In this document: positions 47,372-55,520 of the stretch, piece after piece | How the letters are laid out: each line of letters begins with the position of its first letter | Numbering within the stretch: position 1 is the stretch's first letter | Origin: Spinactinospora alkalitolerans | GTDB taxonomy: Bacteria > Actinomycetota > Actinomycetes > Streptosporangiales > Streptosporangiaceae | Assembly (NCBI RefSeq): GCF_013408795.1 | Contig: NZ_JACCCC010000001.1 | Coordinates: forward strand, 2,170,001-2,234,000 | Direction of reading: 5' to 3' | DNA length: 64,000 bases | Notes under the pieces: model-generated | Databases searched by the model: none | What the model was told of the DNA's origin: nothing | What the model saw: only the letters and a program-made list of their open reading frames with translations | Made by a program: the position numbers and the translations under genes

Positions 47372-48340
47372 ATGACCAGTCCCGACCCGGTGCGCCGGGC
47401 CCTCGCCGCGGGCGCCGCGGCCCTGCTGCTGACCGGTCTCACCGCCTGCGGCGCCGGAGCCGGGCAGGCCGAGCCGACCGGTGACCGGACCCGCGCGTTC
47501 ACCAGCGACCACACCGGGGAGCCGGTGCGGATCCCCGCCGATCCGCAGCGGATCGTGGCCATCGGCTGGGCGGTGACCCCGCTGATCTCGGTCGAGGAGG
47601 CCGACCTGGTCGGCGTCACCCGAGGCACCCAGGACACCAGCCTCACCCCCGAGGAGCTGGAGAAGGTGGAGTCGCTGCCCAGCGTCGGCACCGACCTCGA
47701 CATCAGCGTCGAGGAGGTCGCCGCGCTCGAACCCGACCTCATCGTCTCGGGCCTGGCCGCGGCCATGGACTACGACTACGCCGACCTGGAGCAGGTGGCC
47801 CCGGTGGCGGTCGCGGCCATGAACACCCCGGCCGAATGGAAGGACATGAACGACCGGGTCGCCGACGCCGCCGGAGTGGCGGACGCGCACGCCGAGCTGA
47901 AGGAGCGCTACGACGAGCGGGCGGCGGAGATCGAGGAGACCCACGCCGACGTCCTCGCCGACACCCGCTTCGCCTCGATCGCGGCCTTCGGGGACGGCAA
48001 CTGGACGCTGGAGCACCGGGACGCGCACGGGACCACCGTGCCCGCCGACGCCGGGCTGGACTTCACCGAGCAGGCCGAGGGCGGCGCGTTCAGCGAGTCG
48101 CTGTCGTATGAGGAGCTGGACCGGCTCGACGACTACGACGCCGTGCTGACCCGGGCGACCGAGGAGGGCGAGCCGACCGAGCAGATCGCGGAGGTCATGG
48201 AGCAGGGCCCGTGGCGCGGCGTCGAGCCCGTGCGCGAGGAGCACGTCTACCACGTGCCCCGGCTCGGCGCGATGAGCTACACCAGCGGCCTGCTCGTCCT
48301 GGACGAGCTGGAGGAGCGCGTGCTGAGTGATCTCCAGTGA
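47372..48340 (+). CDS. Iron-siderophore ABC transporter substrate-binding lipoprotein
   Basis: A 322-residue FepB/FecB-like binding protein. The signal peptide ends in the lipobox LTAC (Cys at about 27), so it is lipid-anchored outside the membrane. IPADPQRIVAIGW, LPSVGTDLDISVEEVAALEPDLIV and the C-terminal LGAMSYTSGLLVLDELEE fit the two-lobed periplasmic-binding fold for Fe-siderophores. It should capture the ferric form of the product made here. Its permease and ATPase genes are not in the window, so they must be elsewhere. ATG 47372 lies behind GAGGAG. Confidence 0.92.
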   Translation: MTSPDPVRRALAAGAAALLLTGLTACGAGAGQAEPTGDRTRAFTSDHTGEPVRIPADPQRIVAIGWAVTPLISVEEADLVGVTRGTQDTSLTPEELEKVESLPSVGTDLDISVEEVAALEPDLIVSGLAAAMDYDYADLEQVAPVAVAAMNTPAEWKDMNDRVADAAGVADAHAELKERYDERAAEIEETHADVLADTRFASIAAFGDGNWTLEHRDAHGTTVPADAGLDFTEQAEGGAFSESLSYEELDRLDDYDAVLTRATEEGEPTEQIAEVMEQGPWRGVEPVREEHVYHVPRLGAMSYTSGLLVLDELEERVLSDLQ

Positions 48341-48373
48341 GCCGAGCCGTTGATTCGATCGGAGGTTGAGGCG

Positions 48374-49003
48374 GTGCCCGAGACGACAGGGGCCCGGCCG
48401 GGCAGCGGGCGGGAGCTGCACGACGGGCTGGCGCCCGAGGTGCTGCGCGCCGGCCCGCCGCCGGTGCCGGTGCTGGCGGCCCCGTTCAGCGCACGGACGG
48501 CCGACCCAGGGGGATCCGACCTCGACCTGGTCCACGCGTGGATGAACCGGCCGCACGTGGCCGAGTTCTTCGGCCAGGCGTGGTCCAGGCGGGACTGGGC
48601 CGGCGAGCTGGCCGGGCAGCTCGCCGGGACCTACTCCCGGCCGTTCGTCGTCGCCCGCGACGGCACCGACGTCGGCTACGTGGAGCTCTACCGCGCGGCC
48701 CGCGACGTCATCGCCGGGCACTACCCGGCCGACGCGGGCGACATCGGCCTGCACATCGCGATCGGCTCGCCCGGCGACACCGGCAGGGGGCTGGGCCCGG
48801 CCATCGTCGGCGCCTTCGCCCGGGCCCTCTTCGCCGTCGATCCCGCCTGCCGGCGCGTCATGCTGGAACCCGACGCGGCCAACCGCGCGGCCCGCAGCGC
48901 GGCCCTGCGCGCCGGGATGCGCCTCCTCGGCGAGATCGACCTGCCGCACAAGCGCGCCGCGCTGTTCGTCCTGCCTCGGACCGAAGAGGATGTACCGGGG
49001 TGA
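48374..49003 (+). CDS. GNAT siderophore acyltransferase (IucB/RhbD-like)
   Basis: A 209-residue GNAT of the siderophore N-hydroxylysine/ornithine acyltransferase group. It has LVHAWMNRPHVAEFFGQAW near residue 50, PFVVARDGTDVGYVELYR, the IGLHIAIGSPGDTGRGLG acetyl-CoA loop and [22 protein letters not shown] 48374 is chosen since GGAGG lies 8 bases upstream. Together with the ornithine monooxygenase it predicts N-acetyl-N-hydroxyornithine (or another acyl group). No formyltransferase gene is present in the window, which favours acetylation. Confidence 0.85.
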   Translation: MPETTGARPGSGRELHDGLAPEVLRAGPPPVPVLAAPFSARTADPGGSDLDLVHAWMNRPHVAEFFGQAWSRRDWAGELAGQLAGTYSRPFVVARDGTDVGYVELYRAARDVIAGHYPADAGDIGLHIAIGSPGDTGRGLGPAIVGAFARALFAVDPACRRVMLEPDAANRAARSAALRAGMRLLGEIDLPHKRAALFVLPRTEEDVPG

Positions 49004-49030
49004 CGGCGTCCAGAATCCGAACGGAGTCAC

Positions 49031-50269
49031 GTGCAGCTCGCCCGCCTGGTGATCGATCTGGGGCCGCTGAGGGCGGGCGGAGCGTTCCGGATCCTCTTCG
49101 CGGCCCGCCTGATCTCGCTGTTCGGCGGCGGTTTCCGGATGGTGGCGCTGCCGCTGCAGGTCTATGCGATGACGCAGTCGTCGTTCCTGGTGGCCAGCGT
49201 CGGCATCGTCAACGGGGTGGCGAGCTTCGCCGGTACCCTCATCGGCGGCCTGCTGGCCGACCGGCTGGACCGGCGCCGGCTCGTGCTGGCCGGGCTGGGC
49301 ACCGAGGCGGCGGTGGTCGCGCTGTTCGCCGTCAACACCTACCTGCCGCCCGAGCCCGTACTGGGGCTGATCTACGTGGGTGCGGCGGTGAACGGGGTCG
49401 TCGGCACGATCGGCCTGATCGCCCAGCAGTCGGTGGTCCCGGCCCTGGTCGGCCGGGACCGGCTGGCGGCGGCGGGCGCGCTGTTCGCGCTGACCGCGCA
49501 ACTGGGCGCCATGGCGGCGCCCGCGCTGGGCGGCGCGCTCATCTCGGCCTGGGGCGTCGGTATCGGGTACGTCTCGACCTCGGTCATCGCGGCCGTGGCC
49601 ATGGCGGCCGTGTGGTTCCTGCCGCTGCTGCGCCCGACGGGGGACGCGCGGCTCCAGCCGGTCCTGGCCGCCGTCGGCGAGGGGCTGCGGTTCGTGGCCG
49701 GGGACGCCATGGTGCGGCCGCTGCTGCTGCTCGGTTTCGTCCAGGTCCTCTTCGCCACGCCCATGGTGCTGGTCCCGGAGTTCACCGACCGGGTGCTGGG
49801 CGGCGACGCGGCCCTGGCCGGGCTGCTCTACACGGCCCCGGCGGCCGGAGCGCTGCTGGCCTCACTGACCAGCGGGTGGACCGGGCGGGTCCGGGGCGGC
49901 GGCGCCATCGTGACGGGGGCGGTCGCGCTGTGCGGGGTCTCCGTGGCGGCGCTGGGCGCGAGCAGCAGCGCGGTGGCCGCGATCACCGCGCTGATGCTGC
50001 TGGGGTTCGGCCAGGCCGTCGAGGAGATCCTGCGTTACGCGCTGCTGCAGGCGCACACGCCGGACGCGCTGCGCGGCAGGGTCAACAGCGCGTGGCTGGC
50101 CCAGGCGACGGTCGGCGGTTCGCTGGGCGCCACCGTGCTGGGCCTGCTGGCGGCGCTGGCCGGTCCGGCGGCGGCCCTGGTGGCCGGCGGCGCGCTGTGC
50201 GTCGGGGGAGTCGCGGCGATCGCCGCGGCGTGCCCGGGGCTGCGCCGCGGCGGCGCGGGCGGCGGGTGA
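49031..50269 (+). CDS. EntS-like MFS siderophore exporter (copy 1)
   Basis: A 412-residue, 12-TM MFS carrier from GTG 49031 with GGAG upstream. FRILFAARLISLFGGGFRMVALPLQVY, the loop DRLDRRRLVLAG, LVGRDRLAAAGALFALTAQLG and the C-terminal ALRGRVNSAWLAQATVGGSLG are characteristic of EntS-type enterobactin exporters. It would pump the newly made siderophore out. A second, clearly related exporter is encoded at 51223; many blocks are shared (for example LLYTAPA-GAL and SLTSGWTGRVR). Confidence 0.88.
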   Translation: MQLARLVIDLGPLRAGGAFRILFAARLISLFGGGFRMVALPLQVYAMTQSSFLVASVGIVNGVASFAGTLIGGLLADRLDRRRLVLAGLGTEAAVVALFAVNTYLPPEPVLGLIYVGAAVNGVVGTIGLIAQQSVVPALVGRDRLAAAGALFALTAQLGAMAAPALGGALISAWGVGIGYVSTSVIAAVAMAAVWFLPLLRPTGDARLQPVLAAVGEGLRFVAGDAMVRPLLLLGFVQVLFATPMVLVPEFTDRVLGGDAALAGLLYTAPAAGALLASLTSGWTGRVRGGGAIVTGAVALCGVSVAALGASSSAVAAITALMLLGFGQAVEEILRYALLQAHTPDALRGRVNSAWLAQATVGGSLGATVLGLLAALAGPAAALVAGGALCVGGVAAIAAACPGLRRGGAGGG

Positions 50270-50365
50270 GCGGGCGGCGTACGCGGTATGCCGATCCTCA
50301 CCGTCGGGTTGCGCCGCGGGGCTGGTGCGTGCGGGCCGGGCCGTCTAGAGTTCTCAGCAGACTAA

Positions 50366-50384
50366 GAAGGCTAGCCTTGCCTAA
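50366..50384 (+). promoter_or_regulatory. Iron box before the mbtH gene
   Basis: GAAGGCTAGCCTTGCCTAA (minus strand TTAGGCAAGGCTAGCCTTC) agrees with about 13 of 19 consensus positions. A TAATAT -10-like hexamer overlaps its end (50382-50387). The mbtH start is 24 bases further on. Confidence 0.7.
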
Positions 50385-50408
50385 TATCTCTATGTCGGGG
50401 AGGATCCC

Positions 50409-50621
50409 ATGAGCAATCCGTTCGACGACGCCGACGGCGCCTTCCTCGTGCTCGTCAACGCCGAGGAGCAGCACTCCCTGTGGCCGGAGTTCGCCGCCGT
50501 CCCCGAGGGCTGGACCGCCGTCCACGGGCCCGTCCCCCGCGACGAGGCGCTGGAGTACGTGAACGCGCACTGGACCGACCTGCGTCCCAGGAGTCTGCGT
50601 GTGGCCATGGGGGAGGCCTGA
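50409..50621 (+). CDS. mbtH: MbtH-like protein
   Basis: A 70-residue MbtH protein. [41 protein letters not shown] and the end [10 protein letters not shown] carry every conserved feature, including the SLWP and paired Trp residues. MbtH proteins bind NRPS A domains and aid their folding and activity, so it is expected to serve the two NRPSs. RBS GGGGAGGA before ATG 50409. An iron box directly upstream gives it its own iron-controlled promoter. A weak hairpin (arms 50634-50640 and 50654-50660) follows. Confidence 0.96.
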   Translation: MSNPFDDADGAFLVLVNAEEQHSLWPEFAAVPEGWTAVHGPVPRDEALEYVNAHWTDLRPRSLRVAMGEA

Positions 50622-50731
50622 CGGCCGCCCCGGCCCCCGGTTGCGCGTCCCGGCCGGGGGTGGTCCCATGATGGATGGTCGGGGGGCACCCGTGAGGGGC
50701 TCCACCACTCCATCGCGAAACGAGGAAACCC

Positions 50732-51145
50732 GTGCAGCGCACGATGCTCAACGGCAAGATCCACCGGGCCACCGTGACCCGGGCCGACCTGCACTACGTC
50801 GGCTCCGTCACCATCGACGCCGACCTCATGGACGCGGCCGACCTCGTCGACGGCGAGCAGGTCCACGTGGTCGACATCGACAACGGCAACCGCCTGGTCA
50901 CCTACGCCATCACCGGCGAACGCGGCAGCGGTGTCATCGGCGTCAACGGCGCCGCCGCGCGGCTGGTGTCGCCGGGCGACCTGGTCATCATCATCTCCTA
51001 CGCCCAGGTCGAGGAGGGCGAGCGCGCCCGGCACACCCCCAAGGTGGTGCACGTCGACGCCGATAACCGCGTCGTCGCCCTCGGCGCCGACCCCTCCGAG
51101 CCGGTCCCCGGCTCCGGCCAGTCCGGCGCAGCGCTCTCCCGCTAG
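50732..51145 (+). CDS. panD: Aspartate 1-decarboxylase (PanD)
   Basis: A 137-residue PanD proenzyme from GTG 50732 behind [31 protein letters not shown] holds the self-cleavage Gly-Ser pair that makes the pyruvoyl group, and [21 protein letters not shown] is the standard end of the fold. It turns aspartate into beta-alanine, normally for pantothenate. Here it lies between mbtH and an exporter gene with no other pantothenate genes. It may serve CoA/phosphopantetheine supply or a beta-alanine-containing product, but neither unassigned A domain lacks the Asp235 that beta-alanine domains usually lack. Confidence 0.93.
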   Translation: MQRTMLNGKIHRATVTRADLHYVGSVTIDADLMDAADLVDGEQVHVVDIDNGNRLVTYAITGERGSGVIGVNGAAARLVSPGDLVIIISYAQVEEGERARHTPKVVHVDADNRVVALGADPSEPVPGSGQSGAALSR

Positions 51146-51222
51146 TGCGGTGAACCTGCGGGCGGGGGCCGACCGACCTCGACGGACACGAAGAAAGGTC
51201 CCCGTCCGATGCGTGGAACACC

Positions 51223-52515
51223 GTGAGAGCAGCCGACCTCGTCATCGACCTCACTCCGCTGCGCGCCAGCCGGGAATTCCGGGTCCTCTTCGCCGCCCGC
51301 CTGGTCTCGCTGTTCGGGATCGGCTTCACGATGGTGGCGCTGCCGCTGCAGGTCTACGGCATGACCGGCTCGTCGTTCGCCGTCGCCACGGTGAGCACGG
51401 TCAGCGGGCTGTCGATCTTCTGCGGGACCCTGGTCGGGGGGCTGCTCGCCGACCGGTTCGACCGGCGCGTCCTGATCGTCACCGGCCGGGCCGCGGGCAC
51501 GGCGGCGTTCGCGCTGTTCGCCGTCAACACCGTGATCCCGGAACAGCCGCTGCTGTGGGTGATCTATGCGGGAGCCGCGCTCAACGGCGTCCTCGGCACG
51601 TTCAGCGCCGTCGCCCTGCAGGCCGCCGCGCCGGCGATCGTCGGGCGGGACCGGCTGGCCGCCGCCGGCGCGCTGCTCGCGCTCACCAGTGAGCTGGGCT
51701 CGGTCGCCGCGCCGGCGCTGGGCGGCGCGATCATCGCGGCGTGGGGTTTCGGCGTCAACTACACCATCACCGCCGTGGCCTCGGCGGCGACCACGGTCCT
51801 GGTCATGCTGCTCCCGCCCCTGAAGCCGGGCGGGGATGCGGCGAAGCGGCCGGTTCTGCAGGCCATGGCCGAGGGGCTGCGCTTCGCCACCCGCAGCCCG
51901 GTCGTCGGCCCGCTGCTGCTGCTCGGGTTCGTGCAGCTCCTGTTCGCCATGCCCCAGGTGCTGATCCCGGAGTTCACCGACCGGGTGCTCGGCGGCGGGG
52001 AGACCGCGGCCGGACTGCTCTACACCGCGCCGGCGGTGGGCGCGCTGATCGGCTCGCTCACCAGTGGCTGGACCGGCCGGGTGCGCCGCGGCGGCGCCGT
52101 CCTGCTCGGCGCGGTCGGCCTGTGCGGCCTGGCCGTGGCCGGGTTCGGCGCCAGCCCGCACCTGCCGCTGGCCTTCGCCGTCCTGGTCCTGCTCGGTCTG
52201 GGGCAGGTCATCGAGGAGATCCTGCGCTACTCGCTGATCCAGGCGCAGACCCCTGATGCGCTGCGCGGCCGGGTCAACAGCGTCTGGACCGCGCAGGCCA
52301 CCGTGGGCGGCTCCCTGGGGGCGATGACGCTGGGTGCGCTGGCGCCCCTCCTCGGCCCCGGACTGGCGATCATCGCCGGGGGCACCGCGACCGTCGCGGC
52401 CGTGGCCGCCATCGCGGCGCTCTTCCCCGGACTGCGCCGGGCCGGTGCGGCGCAGTCCCCGGAGGAGGCCGGGGCGGCGGAGGGAACCGGGACCCGGCGC
52501 GGCAGTGCGAGTTAG
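51223..52515 (+). CDS. EntS-like MFS siderophore exporter (copy 2)
   Basis: A 430-residue MFS carrier, closely similar to the one at 49031 across its length (FRVLFAARLVSLFGIGFTMVALPLQVYGMT, VPEFTDRVLGG-type segment, LRGRVNSVWTAQATVGGSLG). It has a longer polar tail. GTG 51223 has no good ribosome site, but a five-codon ORF (ATG 51209, behind AAAGG) ends in a TGA that overlaps this GTG, so it may be translated by coupling. Two such exporters suggest duplication, perhaps for two related products. Its stop codon lies inside the next iron box. Confidence 0.87.
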   Translation: MRAADLVIDLTPLRASREFRVLFAARLVSLFGIGFTMVALPLQVYGMTGSSFAVATVSTVSGLSIFCGTLVGGLLADRFDRRVLIVTGRAAGTAAFALFAVNTVIPEQPLLWVIYAGAALNGVLGTFSAVALQAAAPAIVGRDRLAAAGALLALTSELGSVAAPALGGAIIAAWGFGVNYTITAVASAATTVLVMLLPPLKPGGDAAKRPVLQAMAEGLRFATRSPVVGPLLLLGFVQLLFAMPQVLIPEFTDRVLGGGETAAGLLYTAPAVGALIGSLTSGWTGRVRRGGAVLLGAVGLCGLAVAGFGASPHLPLAFAVLVLLGLGQVIEEILRYSLIQAQTPDALRGRVNSVWTAQATVGGSLGAMTLGALAPLLGPGLAIIAGGTATVAAVAAIAALFPGLRRAGAAQSPEEAGAAEGTGTRRGSAS

Positions 52516-52530
52516 CTGAGGCTAAGCTAA
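52512..52530 (+). promoter_or_regulatory. Iron box before the siderophore-interacting protein gene
   Basis: TTAGCTGAGGCTAAGCTAA, strongly palindromic, agrees with about 15 of 19 consensus positions. It begins within the stop of the preceding exporter gene. A TAATAT -10-like hexamer overlaps (52528-52533). Confidence 0.82.
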
Positions 52531-52585
52531 TATCTGCGTGACGGTCCGAACGCCGGGCCGCGCAGGCTTTCGAGGAGCAGCCCGT

Positions 52586-53401
52586 ATGGCAGTCGCGCAG
52601 CGACAGACCCGACTGGAGATGTACCCGCTCAAGCCGCGGGTGCTCGAAGTGCGCTCGGTCGAGCGCATCACTCCGCGGATGATCCGCGTGACGCTGGGCG
52701 GCGACGACCTGGAGGGCTTCCGCAGCGACAACCACGCCGACCACGTGAAGCTGTGGTTCCCCGACGAGGAGACCGGCGAGCACGTCCTGCCGATCGTGGA
52801 GAACGACCGCGCCCTGAACTTCCGCGCCCCCGGCGTGGTCTTCCGGGACTACACCGTGCGCCGCTTCGACGCCGCGGCCCGCGAGCTGACCGTCGACTTC
52901 GTCGCCCACGACCACGGTCCGGCCGGCCGGTGGGCCGGGCGCGCCGAGCCCGGCATGCGCCTGGGCGTGCTCGGACCCCGCGGCACCGAGTTCGTCCCCG
53001 ACGACTACGACCACTACGTGATCGCCGCGGACGAGACCGCGCTGCCGGCCGCGGCCCGATGGCTGGAGGAGCTGCCGCGCGACGCCGCGGTGCAGGCCTT
53101 CCTCGAGGTCGCCGACGCGGCCGAGGAGCAGCGCGTCGACGCGCCCGCGGGCGCCTCGGTCACCTGGCTGCACCGCGACGGGGCCGAGGCCGGCGGCACC
53201 GGCCTGCTGGAGCGCGCGATCCGCGACCTGCGGGTTCCCGAGGGCGAGTGCTTCGTCTGGGTCGCCGGCGAGGCCACGGCGCTGCGGCCGGTCCGCCGCC
53301 TGCTCAAGGAGCGCGGATTCGTCAAGGGGCGCTCGATGGACGTCGACGGCTACTGGCGGCGCGGCACCTCCAACCTGGACCACCACGAGGAGGACGACTG
53401 A
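52586..53401 (+). CDS. Siderophore-interacting protein (ViuB/SIP family reductase)
   Basis: A 271-residue flavin/NADPH reductase of the SIP family. RVTLGGDDLEGF, ADHVKLWFP, FRDYTVRRFD (the RxYT/S flavin-binding motif, here DYTVR), VDFVAHDHGPAGRWAG, a NAD(P)-side DYDHYVIAADETALPAAARWLEEL and FVWVAGEATALRPVRRLL are all typical. It reduces Fe(III) in the imported siderophore so that iron is released in the cytoplasm. ATG 52586 is used because GAGGAG lies 8 bases upstream; the frame opens earlier at 52538. Under its own iron box. Confidence 0.93.
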   Translation: MAVAQRQTRLEMYPLKPRVLEVRSVERITPRMIRVTLGGDDLEGFRSDNHADHVKLWFPDEETGEHVLPIVENDRALNFRAPGVVFRDYTVRRFDAAARELTVDFVAHDHGPAGRWAGRAEPGMRLGVLGPRGTEFVPDDYDHYVIAADETALPAAARWLEELPRDAAVQAFLEVADAAEEQRVDAPAGASVTWLHRDGAEAGGTGLLERAIRDLRVPEGECFVWVAGEATALRPVRRLLKERGFVKGRSMDVDGYWRRGTSNLDHHEEDD

Positions 53402-53418
53402 GCCGGCCCCGGCTCCCC

Positions 53419-53446
53419 GCGCCCGGACGGGTCCGGTCCCGGGCGC
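53419..53446 (+). terminator. Hairpin after the SIP gene
   Basis: An 8-bp perfect GC stem (53419-53426 with 53439-53446), 18 bases after the stop. A second small stem lies at 53521-53538. Confidence 0.5.
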
Positions 53447-53573
53447 TGTGACCGCATCCGGTCCCGCGCCCACCGATGCCCTCCCGCGTCTTCCACTGCG
53501 CAGCCGCCCCGTGTGAACCTGGTGGGCACAGGCCCACCACGGTGGAGGGAACCCGGTTGAGCGTGGTCGTGTC

Positions 53574-53891
53574 GTGCCGCAGGCCGATGGCGCCGCCGTG
53601 CGCGTCGCGATGACCGGCGGCGGGCCGGGCGGGTCCTCCGAGGCCGATCCGCGCGAGCGCCACGACCCCGACCGGCACGGCGTCGCCGCCCACATCCAGT
53701 GGCAGAAGCAGGACGCCTGGCTGGTCATGTGGGGCCCCTACACCCGCCGCTTCTGGGCCTTCGCCCGCTGGCCGGTCCCGCTGGGCGGCGCCGTCGTCTC
53801 GGCCCCCGACCCGGCCGGACTCTACACCGAGATGCGCGAGGTGGAACGCCTGCACGGTTTCCTGCGCTGGCGTTACGGCCGCCGGTCCTGA
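53574..53891 (+). CDS. Small conserved-looking hypothetical protein
   Basis: Up to 105 residues (GTG 53574, or ATG 53610 for a 93-residue form; neither has a clear ribosome site). The N-terminus is Asp/Gly-rich and probably disordered. The C-terminal half (HIQWQKQDAWLVMWGPYTRR, then FWAFARWPVPLGG and LYTEMREVERLH) is Trp/aromatic-rich and looks like a folded domain, not chance coding. No TM helix or metal motif. I do not recognise its function. It lies between the SIP gene and an MFS gene. Confidence 0.6.
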   Translation: MPQADGAAVRVAMTGGGPGGSSEADPRERHDPDRHGVAAHIQWQKQDAWLVMWGPYTRRFWAFARWPVPLGGAVVSAPDPAGLYTEMREVERLHGFLRWRYGRRS

Positions 53892-53960
53892 CCTCGCCCG
53901 GCTCGGCGCACGCGAAAGGTCGATAAGGTCGAAAAGGCGACGAATGGGGGCGGGACGAGG

Positions 53961-55259
53961 GTGACCACCACTGAGGGGCCGCAGGTCGGAGCGGGCGGCC
54001 GGACGATCGATCCGGTCCGGCTGCAGCGCCGCACCGTGCTCGTCCTGATGGCGTCCCAGATCATCGGCGGCGTCGGCGTGGGCTCGGCGCTGTCCGTCGG
54101 CGGGCTGATCGCCGAGGAGCTGACGGGGTCGCAGTCCTGGGCCGGCATGGCCACGACCATGATCACGCTCGGCGCGGCGCTGTTCGCGCTGCCGCTGGCC
54201 GGTATCGCCGCGCGCCGCGGCCGCCGCCCGGGCCTGAGCCTCGGCTGGTTCGTCGCGGGGACCGGCGGAGCGGTGATGATCGGCGGCGCGCACGCCGGCC
54301 TCTTCGCGGTGTTCCTGCTCGGCGCGGTCCTGTTCGGCTCGGGTACCGCCACCAACCTGCAGTCGCGCTACGCCGCGGCCGACCTCGCCGGCGAGCGCAG
54401 CCGGGGACGGGACCTGTCGCTGGTGGTGTGGGCCACCACCATCGGCTCGGTGGCCGGCCCCAACCTGACCGGCCCCGGCGCGGTCGTCGCCGGATGGCTG
54501 GGCCTGTCCGCGCTGCTCGGGCCGCTGGTGTTCTCCACCGTCGGACTCCTCGCCGCCGCAATGCTGATCGCGGTGCTGCTGCGCCCCGACCCGCTGCTGG
54601 CCGCGCGCGGACTGGCCGGCGGGGACGCCGCTCCGACCGCGGCGCGGCGCGGCTCGGGACCCGGGCCGTGGGCCTCCTTCGGCACGATCGCGCGCTCGCC
54701 GGGAGCCGTGCTGGCCGTGGTGGCCATCGTGGCCAGCCACGCCTGCATGGTCATGGTCATGACGATGACGCCGGTGCACATGTCGCACGGCGGGGCCACC
54801 CTCACCGTCATCGGCCTGACGATCAGCCTGCACATCGCCGGCATGTTCGCCCTCTCACCGCTGGTGGGATGGCTGGCCGACCGGTACGGCCGGATTCCGA
54901 TGCTGCTCGCGGGCCAGACCATCCTGATCGCCGCCGCGGCCGTCTCCGGAACGGCGGGCCACCACCAGGGCATGGTCGTGACCGGACTGGTCCTGCTGGG
55001 AGTGGGCTGGTCCTTCGGCCTGGTCTCGGCGTCGACGCTGCTGGCCGAGTCGCTGGAGCCCCATCAGCGGCCCGGCGCCCAGGGCGTCTCCGACATGGCG
55101 ATGAGCCTCGGCGGCGCGGCCTGCGGCGCCCTCTCCGGCGTGCTCCTCGGCGCGTTCGGCTTCGGCGTCCTCAACGCCGTCGCGATCGCCCCGGCCGTCC
55201 CGGTGATCATCCTGGCCCTGCGGACCCTCAGCGCCCGGAGCCGCGCCTCGGCCCGCTAG
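53961..55259 (+). CDS. MFS transporter
   Basis: A 432-residue, 12-TM MFS protein from GTG 53961. LMASQIIGGVGVGSALSVGGLIAEELTGSQ is TM1 with loop, AARRGRRPGLSLGWF is the loop 2-3 motif, and GWLADRYGRIPMLLAGQ the matching loop 8-9 motif. A His/Met-rich stretch (SHACMVMVMTMTPVHMSHGG) lies in the middle. It belongs to the drug/unknown exporter part of the family. It is downstream of the iron-uptake genes, but nothing ties it firmly to them. No clear ribosome site. Confidence 0.82.
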   Translation: MTTTEGPQVGAGGRTIDPVRLQRRTVLVLMASQIIGGVGVGSALSVGGLIAEELTGSQSWAGMATTMITLGAALFALPLAGIAARRGRRPGLSLGWFVAGTGGAVMIGGAHAGLFAVFLLGAVLFGSGTATNLQSRYAAADLAGERSRGRDLSLVVWATTIGSVAGPNLTGPGAVVAGWLGLSALLGPLVFSTVGLLAAAMLIAVLLRPDPLLAARGLAGGDAAPTAARRGSGPGPWASFGTIARSPGAVLAVVAIVASHACMVMVMTMTPVHMSHGGATLTVIGLTISLHIAGMFALSPLVGWLADRYGRIPMLLAGQTILIAAAAVSGTAGHHQGMVVTGLVLLGVGWSFGLVSASTLLAESLEPHQRPGAQGVSDMAMSLGGAACGALSGVLLGAFGFGVLNAVAIAPAVPVIILALRTLSARSRASAR

Positions 55260-55301
55260 GTCGTGTTTTCCGAACCATTTCGGGCTCGCGACCACCAGGC
55301 A

Positions 55302-55354
55302 GGGCCCCCGCTGTGCGAGGCTGCGGAGCTTGCGGAGCAGCGCACAGTAGGGGC
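55302..55354. repeat. 53-bp hairpin-forming direct repeat, copy 1
   Basis: Begins GGGCCCCCGCTGTGCG and ends CGCACAGTAGGGGC, so its ends pair (CTGTGCG with CGCACAG, GCCCC with GGGGC). It is identical to 55442-55494. It is probably a small palindromic intergenic repeat, possibly acting as a terminator. Confidence 0.8.
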
Positions 55355-55441
55355 CTCTCGCTGCGCCGATGTCGCTTGAACAGCCAACCAGGATGATCTG
55401 CGCGAATCGTCTTGCGAGAGATTGCCTGGACGGCCGCTCGC

Positions 55442-55494
55442 GGGCCCCCGCTGTGCGAGGCTGCGGAGCTTGCGGAGCAGCGCACAGTAGGGGC
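55442..55494. repeat. 53-bp hairpin-forming direct repeat, copy 2
   Basis: Exact second copy of 55302-55354, 140 bases on. The sequence between the copies is unrelated to any gene I can see. Confidence 0.8.
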
Positions 55495-55520
55495 AGCCGA
55501 AAGCCTTCGTCAAACACTCC

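Noticed and set aside
53961-55259. MFS gene as a third siderophore exporter
   Set aside because: It is not similar to the EntS-like pair and no iron box precedes it, so I left it as a general MFS protein.
55302-55494. CRISPR array
   Set aside because: Only two repeat copies, 53 bp long with an 87-base spacer, and no cas genes.
55228-55517. Minus-strand frames containing repeated LLCAAPQAPQPRTAG
   Set aside because: The repeat in the peptide simply mirrors the 53-bp DNA repeat; not a gene.
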